From positions 43,587 through 107,586 of the forward strand of contig JAFRBB010000056.1 in NCBI GenBank assembly GCA_017405085.1: a stretch of DNA of 64,000 nucleotides, given 5' to 3'. Below are positions 15,815-25,040 of this stretch, piece by piece. The notes beneath the pieces were generated by a model. The model searched no databases, had not been told where the DNA came from, and saw only the letters and a list, made by a program, of their open reading frames with translations. A program made the translations under genes and the position numbers. Every line of letters begins with the position of its first letter. The stretch's first letter is position 1. The DNA is from Eubacteriaceae bacterium. Its GTDB lineage: Bacteria; Bacillota; Clostridia; Eubacteriales; Eubacteriaceae.

Positions 15815-17223
15815 TGGGTTTGTCCTCCGGTCAAGGTTTTGTTTAACATCGTTTGAATGGTCGGATCATCAGGCGCGGGGCGCGAGACAAAATCAATGTG
15901 ATAGGATTTTGCCAGGCGAAGCTGTCCGGCCAGATAGCCCTCCTCCTCTATCAGGCGCATCAAGCGTCTGGCGTAAGTGCGGTCGGGGTAATCCACGCGG
16001 CAGGCGGCCTTTTTAATGATGTCGCCGCAGCCCAGATTCAACTGCCGGTTTAAGCGCTGCATCTCCCGGATGATTTGCTTTGCCCGGCAAAACAGATTGA
16101 TCGACTCGCCGTCTTGCTGAAGGGAAAGCCCCGGATCGAGTCCCCGGGTCGACACGCTGTTTTCGTTGGTCAGCCCCTCGATTTGCCAGTTTTCGTAAGG
16201 CGTTTCGGGGACGGCGAAAAGATAAATCATGAACAGGCGCATAAAAGCGATATCATCCTCGGCAATTCCGCAGGGATCAAAGGGATTTAAATCAATGGTG
16301 CGGGTCTCGACGTATTGAATGCCGTCCTCCTCCAGAGAATCCAAAAGATTTCCCACATCCTTCGGCTTCATCCGGATTTGGGTGTAGAGCTCCTTGGCCT
16401 CCGAGAGCAGGCCGCCTTTAATGTAGGCGCGAATATCCGAGGTAAAATGCGCGACGCTGTCATAGCGAGGAAACAAGGGATTGATGTTTCGGTAGCCGCA
16501 ATCGGAATTGCGAAGGGACATGCCGTATTCCCAATAGGAAGCGCCGTGACCGTCCCGTCGGGAAAGGGATGACAGACAGGTTGAGGTGAAGCTGTCGTCG
16601 GCCCCCACGGAGGCGCTCATCAAATAGATGACAAACCAGCGGTGGCGCAGATAATTGCGGACGATTTTTAAGTACACGCCGTTTTTATAATCTTTAAACG
16701 TCATCTCCTTTTGATGGGGCGCCCATAATTTTTTTAACGTCGCGTCGGAAAAAGAAAAATTAAAATGAATGCCCGAAATCAGCTGTTTTTTCTTGCCGTA
16801 ACGCCGGGCAAGGCCCTCTCTGTAGGCCATGGCCTTGCGGGCCGCCTCCCCGCTTCCGTAATCGGCGATGGGAATGAGATCCTCCTCCGGGACAATGCCG
16901 GGCACCGACTGAGGCCAATAGAGTTCCCCTTCGTTTAAGTGTTGATGGACCGCCGTCGTCAACGCCGAAAGCAAATGGTAGATTTCTTCGGGAGATGAGC
17001 CTGTCGGTGTCACAATCTCAATTTGACTCTCGGAAAAATCCGTCGTCACATAAGGATTGGTTAACTTCGGCTCAAAAACCGCGGGATGGGGCGTCAAAGC
17101 CAACTCTCCGCGCCCGTTCACCCGGAGGCCTTCCCGCTCAATGCCGATGCCGCCCTCCAAAATTTCCTCTGGGGACAACTGCCCCAGGGCATCCGTGTTA
17201 AAAAGATCATTGGGATTTCGCAT
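15811..17223 (-). CDS. gshA: Glutamate--cysteine ligase
   Basis: Joins glutamate and cysteine with ATP to gamma-glutamylcysteine. 470 residues, of the gamma-proteobacterial GshA / GshAB N-terminal type: GIGIEREGLRVN near residue 20, FSESQIEIVTP near 60-70, SGIHFNFSF near 150 and ETRTIDLNPFDPCG near 300. There is no ATP-grasp C-terminal half and no gshB nearby, so the product may stop at gamma-glutamylcysteine unless gshB lies elsewhere. The start at 17223 (MRNPNDLF) is chosen because GGAG lies nine bases upstream and the family begins there; a longer frame to 17307 lacks a ribosome site. Confidence 0.88.
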   Translation of the reverse strand: MRNPNDLFNTDALGQLSPEEILEGGIGIEREGLRVNGRGELALTPHPAVFEPKLTNPYVTTDFSESQIEIVTPTGSSPEEIYHLLSALTTAVHQHLNEGELYWPQSVPGIVPEEDLIPIADYGSGEAARKAMAYREGLARRYGKKKQLISGIHFNFSFSDATLKKLWAPHQKEMTFKDYKNGVYLKIVRNYLRHRWFVIYLMSASVGADDSFTSTCLSSLSRRDGHGASYWEYGMSLRNSDCGYRNINPLFPRYDSVAHFTSDIRAYIKGGLLSEAKELYTQIRMKPKDVGNLLDSLEEDGIQYVETRTIDLNPFDPCGIAEDDIAFMRLFMIYLFAVPETPYENWQIEGLTNENSVSTRGLDPGLSLQQDGESINLFCRAKQIIREMQRLNRQLNLGCGDIIKKAACRVDYPDRTYARRLMRLIEEEGYLAGQLRLAKSYHIDFVSRPAPDDPTIQTMLNKTLTGGQTH

Positions 17224-17360
17224 TTTTCTTCTCCAATATATAATAAACAAGGTCTCAGGCCGATAAAGCCAAAAGTTCAAGAGCGTTTCCGCTGTCAATT
17301 TGTCCATTTTGACAAGATCACCCTCAGATGACGCGCCGGAAAAAGACGATGAATGATATA

Positions 17361-17390
17361 AAAAAACGACAAGCCGTCATGGCCTGTCGT
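17361..17390 (-). terminator. Terminator after tRNA-Pro
   Basis: ACGACAGGCC and GGCTTGTCGT pair on the minus strand and are followed by T6-T7. It separates tRNA-Pro from gshA. Confidence 0.8.
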
Positions 17391-17404
17391 CAACCTTTTT
17401 AAAA

Positions 17405-17481
17405 TGGTCGGAGTGAGAGGATTTGAACCTCCGGCCTCATGGTCCCGAACCATGCGCTCTACCAAACTGAGCCACACCCCG
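17405..17481 (-). tRNA. tRNA-Pro (CGG)
   Basis: A 77-nt cloverleaf with encoded CCA. CGGGGTG pairs with CACTCCG at the acceptor arm, the T arm holds GTTCAAATC, and the anticodon loop TTCGGGA between CATGG and CCATG gives CGG. Confidence 0.97.
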
Positions 17482-17562
17482 ATTAAATTATTCTGTTGCA
17501 AATCAACGATGTTTATTGTAATATAGTTTTGTTTTTAAATCAAGTATTTTTTAAGGAGATTT

Positions 17563-18165
17563 ATGAAAAAATTAGATATTTCTTTTACCAAGAAAGATAA
17601 TCTCGTGGATATCACCGACATTGTCAAGGCATATGTCGCCGAAAGTCGCCTTAAAAACGGCATGCTTTGCCTCTATGCCCCGGACACCACCGTCGGCCTC
17701 ACGATGATCGATGTCGATAATAAAAAAGCCGAATATGACTTCATGCACCGCTGGGGACACATTATGCCCCGCTATGACGGCATGCAATGGACAGGCCCGG
17801 CCACTTCGGGACTCAAAGCCTCCGCCGTGGGAAAAACCCTCCAGGTCATGGTGGCCGGCGGCGAAATGCTTTTAGGTCTTCATCAAGGCGTCGTTGCCAT
17901 CGACTTTGAGGGACCGTCGGAACGCGCCCTTTTCGCCGAAGTCTACGGCGACATGCTCGAAGAAGGCGAAACCGCCCAAGCCCCCGCGATGTTCACCGAC
18001 TACGTCGCCATGCTGCGCCAAAACGAAATCGACGAAGAAGAGGAAACCCGCCGAATCGTCGAGGAAATGCGCCGGGAATACCGCGAGCAGCATCCGGAAA
18101 TGTTCCCCGAGGATCACCCCGAGACGCAAACCAAAACCGAAGAAAAAAACGGCTCTGACCAATAA
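17563..18165 (+). CDS. YjbQ-like (UPF0047) domain protein with acidic C-terminal tail
   Basis: 200 residues. The first 130 match the YjbQ/UPF0047 fold (some members have weak thiamine-phosphate synthase activity): APDTTVGLTMIDVDN corresponds to the usual HTTAGLTINENAD-like stretch, and SGLKASAVGKTLQVMVAGG with LGLHQGV to the AHLKASLLG and LGTWQGI motifs. The histidines usual at both conserved sites are replaced (Asp and Gly), so the standard active site may be lost. About 65 residues of Glu-rich, probably helical sequence (EEEETRRIVEEMRREYREQ) follow, which the family lacks. RBS AAGGAG is well placed. It lies opposite tRNA-Pro and reads away from it. The function is not known. Confidence 0.7.
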   Translation: MKKLDISFTKKDNLVDITDIVKAYVAESRLKNGMLCLYAPDTTVGLTMIDVDNKKAEYDFMHRWGHIMPRYDGMQWTGPATSGLKASAVGKTLQVMVAGGEMLLGLHQGVVAIDFEGPSERALFAEVYGDMLEEGETAQAPAMFTDYVAMLRQNEIDEEEETRRIVEEMRREYREQHPEMFPEDHPETQTKTEEKNGSDQ

Positions 18166-18490
18166 CGCGACCGGATCATAAAAGTTTAAGGAAAATAATC
18201 CAGCAAAAGACCGGCCGGAGATGCGGACGGCCATCGAGAAAAGAACCGGGACAAAAACATCGCGGCGGATAGTCGCTCATCCTTATTAAAACGCCAAAGC
18301 CTTTCTCTCACAAAAGGATCACCCTCGTGTCTTGAACTGATTGAAAGCGGGCGTCCTCCAAATCCCTTTGTCCGGTCCATCAAAAAAAGCGCCGTCAAAA
18401 TCAACAATCATCAAATTTCAGATGAATTGTCAGCCAAAATTAAGCTTTAATTTGTAAAATACGTCAGAATGTCATAAGAAAGGAATTATC
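18166..18490. other. Non-coding stretch, nothing recognised
   Basis: No gene or RNA hallmark is seen. A GGCCG...CGGACGGCC hairpin near 18215-18235 has no T-run. The last 60 bases are AT-rich and probably hold the promoter of the following small gene. Confidence 0.4.
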
Positions 18491-18649
18491 ATGGCTAACA
18501 AAAGAAAAAGAAAAAACAGCAACTACACCAAAGAGAAACGTGAATACAAAGAAAAAGGCGGCACCAAAACCATCTATCGTATCGGCGCTTTGGTCCTCGT
18601 CGGCGCCCTGATCGTCGGGATGATCGCCATGTACGGTTTTCGTTTCTAA
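18491..18649 (+). CDS. Small basic single-span membrane protein (52 aa)
   Basis: The frame encodes a strongly basic N-terminus (MANKRKRKNSNYTKEKREYK) followed by one hydrophobic segment (about residues 30-49, IGALVLVGALIVGMIAMYG) and ends in FRF. The ATG has a good AAAGGA ribosome site eight bases upstream. It ends 13 bases before rlmH, so the two are likely cotranscribed. The basic cytoplasmic end followed by a C-terminal membrane anchor suggests a tail-anchored or YidC-dependent insertion. I do not recognise a family. Confidence 0.75.
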   Translation: MANKRKRKNSNYTKEKREYKEKGGTKTIYRIGALVLVGALIVGMIAMYGFRF

Positions 18650-18661
18650 TCCGACGCCTCA

Positions 18662-19138
18662 TTGAAAATCACGATCATCGCCGTCGGCAAAATAAAAGAG
18701 AAATATTTACGGGACGGGATTAGCGAATACTTAAAGCGGTTGTCGCGTTTCGCGAAAGTCAATATCATTGAGATCAAAGACAGATCTCCCGTCAGCGAAT
18801 CCCCTTCCGACATCAACAAAGTCATTGAATCCGAAGGTCTTGACATTTTAAAACACCTCAAAAAAGAAGCGTACACCATCGCTTTGGATATTGAAGGAAA
18901 AAAAATGACCTCCCGGGCCTTCGCGGATATGATGGACACCCAAGCCGTTCACGGTATCGCGGAATTTATTTTTATTATCGGCGGCTCTTACGGGCTCTCC
19001 CCTCAGGTGAAAAAAGCTGTCGATTTTCGGTTATCCTTCTCGGATATGACCTTTCCCCATCAGCTTTTTCGCATGATGCTTTTAGAACAGATCTACCGCG
19101 CCTTCAAAATCAATCATCACGAGACCTATCACAAATAA
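18662..19138 (+). CDS. rlmH: 23S rRNA (pseudouridine1915-N3)-methyltransferase RlmH
   Basis: 158 residues, exactly the family length; a SPOUT enzyme that methylates m3-psi1915 in 70S ribosomes using SAM. It has the start MKITIIAVGKIKEKYL, the knotted SAM site FIIGGSYGLS and the C-terminal HQLFRMMLLEQIYRAFKI followed by a HHETYHK tail. Translation must start at a TTG, because an in-frame stop codon (the end of the preceding small gene) lies 15 bases upstream and no ATG or GTG is available. No clear ribosome site precedes it, so coupling to the upstream 52-residue gene is likely. Confidence 0.95.
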   Translation: MKITIIAVGKIKEKYLRDGISEYLKRLSRFAKVNIIEIKDRSPVSESPSDINKVIESEGLDILKHLKKEAYTIALDIEGKKMTSRAFADMMDTQAVHGIAEFIFIIGGSYGLSPQVKKAVDFRLSFSDMTFPHQLFRMMLLEQIYRAFKINHHETYHK

Positions 19139-19288
19139 AGCGCGGAGGCAAAATGAAGCATCTCCTCCGGGACACGCCCACGCCTCAAGGCGAAACAAAC
19201 AGCGCTCACCCGGGACAATCCCGAAAAACCCTTCATGATAAAAGTGAAACCGTCCCGATAACCAAGCGATTGATTGCCCATTAACCAT

Positions 19289-19315
19289 TAAAACCGGTGA
19301 GACCGGTTTTCTTTT
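19289..19315 (+). terminator. Terminator after rlmH
   Basis: AAAACCGGT-GAG-ACCGGTTTT followed by CTTTT. It lies 150 bases after rlmH and 30 bases before proA. Confidence 0.7.
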
Positions 19316-19345
19316 ATCACCTCTCTCGAAAAAGGAGGAGTACTC

Positions 19346-20659
19346 ATGGTAACATCAACTCAAACCATCGAAATGGCCGGCATTGCGGCTAAAGACGCCG
19401 GCATTACCCTCTCGGCAAAATCCGAAGCCGACAGAAACCGCGCCCTTCGGGCCGTCGCGGATGCCCTTGATCAAAACCGGCAAAAAATCATCGAGGCCAA
19501 CGAGCAGGACATCGAGCGGGGCAAAGCGGAAAACCTGTCAGATCCCCTTTTAAAGCGCCTGCGTTTTGGCGATGACAAAATCAAAGACGTCATCAAAGGC
19601 ATCGACGACTTAATCAAACTGCCCGATCCCCTGGGCAAAACCCTCAAAGCCTCCGAGCTCGACGAGGGTCTTACCCTCTATCAGGTGACCACGGCCATCG
19701 GCGTGATCGGCGTGATTTTTGAGTCCCGTCCCGACGCCTTCGTTCAAATATCCACCCTTTGCCTCAAATCCGGCAACGCCGTCATGCTCAAAGGCGGCAA
19801 AGAAGCGCTTCTAACCAACCGCGTCCTCTTTGAGATCATTCATGACGCCGCTCGAGACGCCGGCATGCCCGAAGGCTGGATCTACAATTTGGAAAGCAGA
19901 GAAAACGTGAACGCCATTTTGGCCCTCGACGAGTATATTGATCTGCTCATTCCCCGGGGATCAAATGCCTTTGTGCGCTACATCATGGAGCACACTAAAA
20001 TCCCCGTCATGGGCCACGCCGACGGTATTTGTCATGTCTATATCGATGAGGACGCCGACCTCGAAAAAGCCCTGGCCATCGCCGTTGACGCCAAAACCCA
20101 ATACGTTTCGGTATGCAACGCCATGGAGACGCTCCTGATTCACGAAAAAATCGCCCCGTCTGTGCTCCCCGCCCTGAGCGAGGCCTTTGCCAAAGCCCAA
20201 GTCAAACTCATCGGAGACGAGAAAGTACGGACAATCATCACGGCTCAAGCCGCGACGGAAGACGATTGGAAAACCGAATATCTCGATTACGTCCTCTCGG
20301 TCAAAATCGTTGATTCCTTGGACGACGCCATCGCCCACATCAACCGTTACGGCTCAGGACACACCGACACCATCGTCACCGAAAACACGGCTAACGCGGC
20401 GCGATTCTGTTCCCTCGTGGATTCCGCCGATGTCTTCGTCAATTGCTCCACGCGCTTTGCCGACGGTTACCGCTTCGGCTTCGGCGCCGAAGTCGGCATC
20501 TCCACCTCCAAACTCCATGCCCGGGGACCCGTCGGTCTTGACGGTCTCGTCAGCACCAAATATATTTTAATCGGAGACGGACAGATTGTCGCCGATTATG
20601 CCGACGGCAAAAAACAGTTTACCCATCGACCCATCGATAAGCAATATCCCCTGTCGTGA
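19346..20659 (+). CDS. proA: Gamma-glutamyl phosphate reductase
   Basis: Reduces glutamate 5-phosphate to glutamate semialdehyde with NADPH, the second step of proline synthesis. 437 residues, aldehyde dehydrogenase fold, with IGVIGVIFESRPDAFVQI near residue 125, SGNAVMLKGGKEA near 150, the catalytic-cysteine stretch TQYVSVCNAMETLL near 255 and the C-terminal GFGAEVGISTSKLHARGPVG. A very strong site AAAGGAGGAG precedes the ATG. The usual partner proB is not beside it, so the first step must be encoded elsewhere. degV follows 45 bases downstream. Confidence 0.95.
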   Translation: MVTSTQTIEMAGIAAKDAGITLSAKSEADRNRALRAVADALDQNRQKIIEANEQDIERGKAENLSDPLLKRLRFGDDKIKDVIKGIDDLIKLPDPLGKTLKASELDEGLTLYQVTTAIGVIGVIFESRPDAFVQISTLCLKSGNAVMLKGGKEALLTNRVLFEIIHDAARDAGMPEGWIYNLESRENVNAILALDEYIDLLIPRGSNAFVRYIMEHTKIPVMGHADGICHVYIDEDADLEKALAIAVDAKTQYVSVCNAMETLLIHEKIAPSVLPALSEAFAKAQVKLIGDEKVRTIITAQAATEDDWKTEYLDYVLSVKIVDSLDDAIAHINRYGSGHTDTIVTENTANAARFCSLVDSADVFVNCSTRFADGYRFGFGAEVGISTSKLHARGPVGLDGLVSTKYILIGDGQIVADYADGKKQFTHRPIDKQYPLS

Positions 20660-20704
20660 TGCCTGCATCACGGCAAAATCAATAGAATTGAAGAGAGAAT
20701 TGAT

Positions 20705-21538
20705 ATGGAAACCAAAATAATTGTCGACAGCTGCTACGATTTCAACGATTCAATGCTGGATCCGGACATTGAGTACGCTCGGGTACCTTTCAGCATTTTA
20801 ATCGACGACAATGAAATCATTGACGAAAATATCAACACCACTTGGCTCATCGATAAAATGCAAATGACCAAAAACAAAATCGGCACGGCATGTCCCTCTC
20901 CTGAAGCGTTTTTTCAAGCCATCGACCCCGCCAAATTCAATTTCATCGTAACCATTTCCAGCAAACTCAGCGGTTCTTACAATTCGGCGATGACCGCCAA
21001 ACAAATGGCCGACGAAAAAGGATACGGCGATCGTGTTTTTGTGCTCAACAGTCTAAGCGCCGCCTGTGGTGAAAACCTGGTCGGCATCAAAATCGCCGAA
21101 TTGCTTCACAAGGGCCTCAAACCCGAGGAAATCGCGCCGCTGACCCGGGATTACATTCACGGCATGTCCACCTTTTTCATCTTAAACAGCATGGATAATC
21201 TGGTCAAAAACGGGCGCATCAAACCGGGGGTCGCCCTGGTCGGAAAACTCCTCAAAATCTCTCCGATCATGATGGGCGTCAACGGCGAAATCGAATTGAA
21301 GGAAAAGGTCCGCGGAAAGAAAAAATCCTTCAGACGTCTGGCGCAAATTGTCGCCGACGAAGTCGATTCCGCGAAAGACCGCATTTTCGCCATCACCCAT
21401 GTCAATGCCCGGGACACAGCCGAGTCCTTAAAAGCCCAGCTCGAAGAGCTGACCGATTTTAAAGACATCGTCATTTTTGAATCCAGCGGTTTGTCAACGG
21501 TGTACGCCGATCGCGGCGGTATTGTCGTCGCCTACTGA
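20705..21538 (+). CDS. DegV family fatty-acid-binding protein
   Basis: 277 residues with the two-domain DegV fold. DegV/FakB proteins hold a fatty acid and, with FakA kinase, allow its phosphorylation. The start METKIIVDSCYDFNDSM replaces the common D-S-x-x-D-L element. SSKLSGSYNSAMTAKQMADE (near residue 90) is the conserved fatty-acid head-group loop with Ser-Gly-Ser-Tyr, and LNSMDNLVKNGRIKPGVALVG is the usual L-x-x-L-x-K-x-G-R stretch. No fakA gene is adjacent. It probably shares a transcript with proA and ends at the bidirectional terminator downstream. Confidence 0.9.
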   Translation: METKIIVDSCYDFNDSMLDPDIEYARVPFSILIDDNEIIDENINTTWLIDKMQMTKNKIGTACPSPEAFFQAIDPAKFNFIVTISSKLSGSYNSAMTAKQMADEKGYGDRVFVLNSLSAACGENLVGIKIAELLHKGLKPEEIAPLTRDYIHGMSTFFILNSMDNLVKNGRIKPGVALVGKLLKISPIMMGVNGEIELKEKVRGKKKSFRRLAQIVADEVDSAKDRIFAITHVNARDTAESLKAQLEELTDFKDIVIFESSGLSTVYADRGGIVVAY

Positions 21539-21620
21539 TTATTTTATGATTTAACAATTCGATTGCTATACGATTCAATCATCAAACTGTTTGGTGACTT
21601 AACAAAACGAATAAGCAAAC

Positions 21621-21647
21621 AAAAAAAGCCCGTTTTGGGCTTTTTTA
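21621..21647. terminator. Bidirectional terminator between degV and the phosphohexomutase gene
   Basis: AAAAAAGCCC-GTTTT-GGGCTTTTTT is symmetrical, so it can end transcription of degV (plus) and of the phosphohexomutase gene (minus). Confidence 0.88.
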
Positions 21648-21667
21648 TTGTGTTGTAATAAACATCA

Positions 21668-23155
21668 TTACGCTTTAAGTTCGGGATGCGCCTCAGTAAA
21701 GCGATCAATTACCGATTTGATCAACGCGCAGCCGCCTTCGCTGTCGGATTCAATGTTCAATGGCATTTTGGGTTCGTGAAGAGACATTCTAAGCAGGCAC
21801 CAGCCGTTGCCGTGTTCTTCATCACAGGCCACGCGAACCCCTTCGTAATTGGGCGCGACGACTTCCCAACCCGGTTGTTGCGCCGCGAAATCGCTGAAAT
21901 CCTTGAGGACGTCGGCACCATAGCTTTTAAAGTCTTCGGCATCAATGACGTACCGCACTTCAACCGCCTCCGCTGGTTCCTGAAGATCAATCAGATACTC
22001 GGAAAGCTTTTTGCCTTCGGCGTGAAGCTTGGTATATTCGATGAGGGCCATCGTCGCGAGATAGGCGCCGTCATCCAGAAAATAATTTTCTTTTATGGCG
22101 CCGTGACCGCTGGTTTCCATCGCCAAATGGGTCTCCTGCCCTTCGGCATTGAGACGGATGGCTTCGTTGATGACATTTTTATAACCACGTTTAAACCGGT
22201 GATGCGTTCCGCCCAAATCTTCAATGTATTTTGTGAGTCCGGTGGATGTAATAGAGTCAGTAACAATGGTTGTTCCGGGATTTTGACTTAAGATCATTTT
22301 AGCCATAAAGGCAATGAAGGCATTGCGATTGATGGGTTTTCCCGTTTCGTCGATGATGGCCGAGCGGTCCACATCGGTGTCGAAAATGATGCCCATGTCC
22401 GCGCCGCTGTCCACCACCGCCTTACAAACAGAAGCGATGGCCTCGGGATCCTCGGGGTTGGGCGCGTGATTGGGGAAAAGACCGTCGGGTTCCAAAAATT
22501 GGCTTCCCGTCGTGTCGGCGCCGAGAACGTCCAAAACCTTTTCGACGAAAAAACCGCCGGCGCCGTTTCCGGCATCCACGATGATGTGAGCGCCTTTCAA
22601 GGGCTCCGTCATCCCAGTCCGTTCACGAATAAGCGACACGATCTGTTCCGAATAAGTCAGTAAATAAGGATGTGCCTGACGTCTGCCAAGGGTGTTTAAG
22701 GGCGTTTCGATTTCTTCGGCCCTAGCCAAAATCTCGGCAAGGTCATCCTTTTCCATGCCGCCGTCTTTGGTGAAAAATTTGAGGCCGTTTCGGTTAAAAG
22801 GCAGATGGCTGGCCGTAATCATAATCGCCCCGTCGCACTGCATGTCGGGATCGACGATGGTCATAAACATCGAAGGCGTCGTGGCCATCCCGCAGTCATA
22901 AACCTGCACCCCGGCCCAGATGAGTCCCATGCAGCACGCCGTGTCAAAATCCGCGGCTGTCAGTCTGCTGTCGTGCCCGACGGAGACGGTCAGGGTTTCT
23001 TTTCCGGTTTTCTCCTTGAGCCAAGTGGCGAAGGTGTAAGCGATTTTGCTGGCCATATTAGGATCAAAATTGGGTTTTTCCCCGATGATGCCGTTCATGG
23101 CGATGCCCCGAACATCGGAGCCGTTTTGGAGTTCTTTAATTCCTCTGAGTATCAT
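21668..23155 (-). CDS. Phosphomannomutase/phosphoglucomutase
   Basis: 495 residues, alpha-D-phosphohexomutase family, interconverting hexose 1- and 6-phosphates for nucleotide-sugar synthesis. The phosphoserine loop is TASHLPFNRNGLKFF (Leu in place of the usual Asn), the metal loop is DTDVDRSAI, the sugar-specificity loop is METSGHGA and the C-terminal phosphate-binding region contains SDSEGG. The N-terminus (LQNGSDVRGIAM) shows the Arg-Gly element of the family. Whether mannose or glucose phosphate is preferred cannot be decided. It lies 53 bases after argF on the same strand, and may be cotranscribed. Confidence 0.88.
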   Translation of the reverse strand: MILRGIKELQNGSDVRGIAMNGIIGEKPNFDPNMASKIAYTFATWLKEKTGKETLTVSVGHDSRLTAADFDTACCMGLIWAGVQVYDCGMATTPSMFMTIVDPDMQCDGAIMITASHLPFNRNGLKFFTKDGGMEKDDLAEILARAEEIETPLNTLGRRQAHPYLLTYSEQIVSLIRERTGMTEPLKGAHIIVDAGNGAGGFFVEKVLDVLGADTTGSQFLEPDGLFPNHAPNPEDPEAIASVCKAVVDSGADMGIIFDTDVDRSAIIDETGKPINRNAFIAFMAKMILSQNPGTTIVTDSITSTGLTKYIEDLGGTHHRFKRGYKNVINEAIRLNAEGQETHLAMETSGHGAIKENYFLDDGAYLATMALIEYTKLHAEGKKLSEYLIDLQEPAEAVEVRYVIDAEDFKSYGADVLKDFSDFAAQQPGWEVVAPNYEGVRVACDEEHGNGWCLLRMSLHEPKMPLNIESDSEGGCALIKSVIDRFTEAHPELKA

Positions 23156-23208
23156 CTTGATTCTCTCCTCTTGCGAATATGGTATGATTTTGTCTGTAAA
23201 AATGATGA

Positions 23209-24234
23209 TCAGTCAACGATGGGCTTGCCGTCTTCTCCGATGGCGGTTTCCACCAAAGTCGCGCACATCACGGCTTTGATGGTGTGCATTCTGTTTTCGG
23301 CTTCGTCAAAAACCTTGGAATAAGGGGCGCGGAACACCTCATCGGTGACTTCCATAGCGGATAAGCCGAATTTATCGAAAGCCAATTTGCCCATGTCGGT
23401 TTCGGTATCGTGAACCGCCGGTAAGCAATGCAAAAAGATCACATCGGGATTGCCTGTTTTTTCAATCATTTCCGCGTTGACCTGATAGGGTGAGAGCAGT
23501 TTGACGCGGTTGTCAAACTCGGCTTCTTCTCCCATCGAGGCCCACACGTCGGTGTAGATGACATCGGCGCCCCGAACGGCTTCGTCGATGGACGACGTGA
23601 CGGTGACGCTTCCGCCGGTTTTTTCGGCCAAAGCCGCCATCTCCTCGGTCAGGGCTTTGTCGGGATAGAGGGCACCGGGAGCCAAAGCGACAAAGTGCAT
23701 GCCGAGTTTAGCGCAGCCGATCATCAAGGAATTGCCCATGTTGTTGCGGGCATCCCCGGCGAATACCAGTTTTCTGCCGGCCAAAGTACCGAAATGCTCT
23801 TTAATGGTGAGCATGTCCGCGAGAATCTGGGTCGGATGATAGGTGTCGGTTAAACCGTTCCATACCCGAACGCCGGAAAATTCGGCCAAGGCTTCAACGG
23901 TTTCCTGTTTGAATCCGCGAAACTCAATGCCGTCATAGAAACGGCCGAGAACTTTCGCCGTGTCTTCCAGGGATTCTTTTTTGCCCATTTGGCTGTTGCT
24001 AAGGAATGTCACATGGGCCCCTTCGTCATAGGCGGCGGTTTCAAAGGCGCAACGGGTTCGGGTTGAGCTTTTCTCGAAAATCAAAATGATGTTCTTTCCC
24101 TTTAAAAGCTGTCTGTCGCTGCCCGCGCGTTTTTTTGTTTTTAGCGCCGCCGCGTAGTCAATTAAATATCTGATCTCCTCCGGCGTGAAGTCCCGAAGGG
24201 TTAAAAAATTTCTTCCGGTTAATGATATGCTCAA
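23209..24234 (-). CDS. argF: Ornithine carbamoyltransferase
   Basis: 341 residues. Forms citrulline from ornithine and carbamoyl phosphate, either in arginine synthesis or, in reverse, in the arginine deiminase pathway. The carbamoyl phosphate site STRTRCAFE (near residue 57), the ornithine loop with DxxxSMG (DVWASMGEE) and HCLPAVHD (near 272) are all present. No arcA, arcC or other arg genes flank it, so anabolic or catabolic use cannot be told from context. The upstream 290 bases hold no recognisable arginine operator. Confidence 0.93.
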   Translation of the reverse strand: MSISLTGRNFLTLRDFTPEEIRYLIDYAAALKTKKRAGSDRQLLKGKNIILIFEKSSTRTRCAFETAAYDEGAHVTFLSNSQMGKKESLEDTAKVLGRFYDGIEFRGFKQETVEALAEFSGVRVWNGLTDTYHPTQILADMLTIKEHFGTLAGRKLVFAGDARNNMGNSLMIGCAKLGMHFVALAPGALYPDKALTEEMAALAEKTGGSVTVTSSIDEAVRGADVIYTDVWASMGEEAEFDNRVKLLSPYQVNAEMIEKTGNPDVIFLHCLPAVHDTETDMGKLAFDKFGLSAMEVTDEVFRAPYSKVFDEAENRMHTIKAVMCATLVETAIGEDGKPIVD

Positions 24235-24450
24235 TTGATACTCCTCTGCGCATCACGGGATTGGCTGTGTCCCGTCATGCAAATTTGCTTTTAATGCCGG
24301 GATTTCCGACACGCAATATTATTTTAACGAATCCGACTCGTTTTTTCAATATCAAGAAAGGTCATCGGCCGCGGGACTTGCATTTTATGACTGTTTCTTT
24401 TAAAAATCTCCCGGCGATTGGCTCTTCAGATCTCTGCTCTTTATCGGTCC

Positions 24451-24480
24451 AAAATAAGAAAACCGCAACGAGGGTTGCGG
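24451..24480 (-). terminator. Terminator after the cyclophilin gene
   Basis: CCGCAAC-CCTC-GTTGCGG on the minus strand followed by TTTTCTTATTTT, about 45 bases after the cyclophilin stop. Confidence 0.8.
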
Positions 24481-24526
24481 TGGTCGAGCCATCAGGTAGA
24501 ACGGTTGTCTTTGGTTTGATGAACCG

Positions 24527-25015
24527 TTAATCAATGACGCGAATCGAAGCTATTTTTTGGTCTTCCAGCGGTTTGTCCATGACGTCTCTGGGGGCGTTCA
24601 CAATGCGGTCAACCACATCCATGCCGTCGGTCACCTGTCCGAAGGCCGCGTATTGGCCATCGAGATGGGGTGATTTCTGGGTCATGATGAAAAACTGGGA
24701 ACCGGCGGAATCGGGATCCATCGCCCGAGCCATGGACAGGACGCCGCGTTCGTGTTTTAAGTTGTTTTCAAAGCCGTTGGCAGTAAATTCGCCGGGAATG
24801 GTGTAGCCCGGTCCTCCCATGCCGTTGCCATTGGGGCATCCGCCCTGAATCATAAATCCCGGGATAACGCGGTGAAAAATGAGGCCGTCATAAAATTCTT
24901 CCGAGATTAGTTTGACAAAATTGGCAACGGTTTTCGGTGCGATATCGGGATAGAGTTCCGCTTTGATTGTGCCGCCATCGGCCATTGTGATTTGAATTTG
25001 TGTTGTGTTCGTCAT
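24527..25015 (-). CDS. Cyclophilin-type peptidyl-prolyl cis-trans isomerase
   Basis: 162 residues, a cytoplasmic single-domain cyclophilin without signal peptide. FHRVIPGFMIQGGCPNGNGM carries the catalytic Arg and Phe, GVLSMARAMDPDSAGSQFFI the substrate pocket with the Gln-Phe-Phe triad, and FGQVTDGMDVVDRI the C-terminal conserved stretch. It speeds proline isomerisation in folding proteins. It is followed by a terminator and preceded, 25 bases upstream on the same strand, by the Fur-family regulator, so the two form an operon. Confidence 0.93.
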   Translation of the reverse strand: MTNTTQIQITMADGGTIKAELYPDIAPKTVANFVKLISEEFYDGLIFHRVIPGFMIQGGCPNGNGMGGPGYTIPGEFTANGFENNLKHERGVLSMARAMDPDSAGSQFFIMTQKSPHLDGQYAAFGQVTDGMDVVDRIVNAPRDVMDKPLEDQKIASIRVID

Positions 25016-25040
25016 GTTGTTTTCCTTCTTTTCTGTCTTT

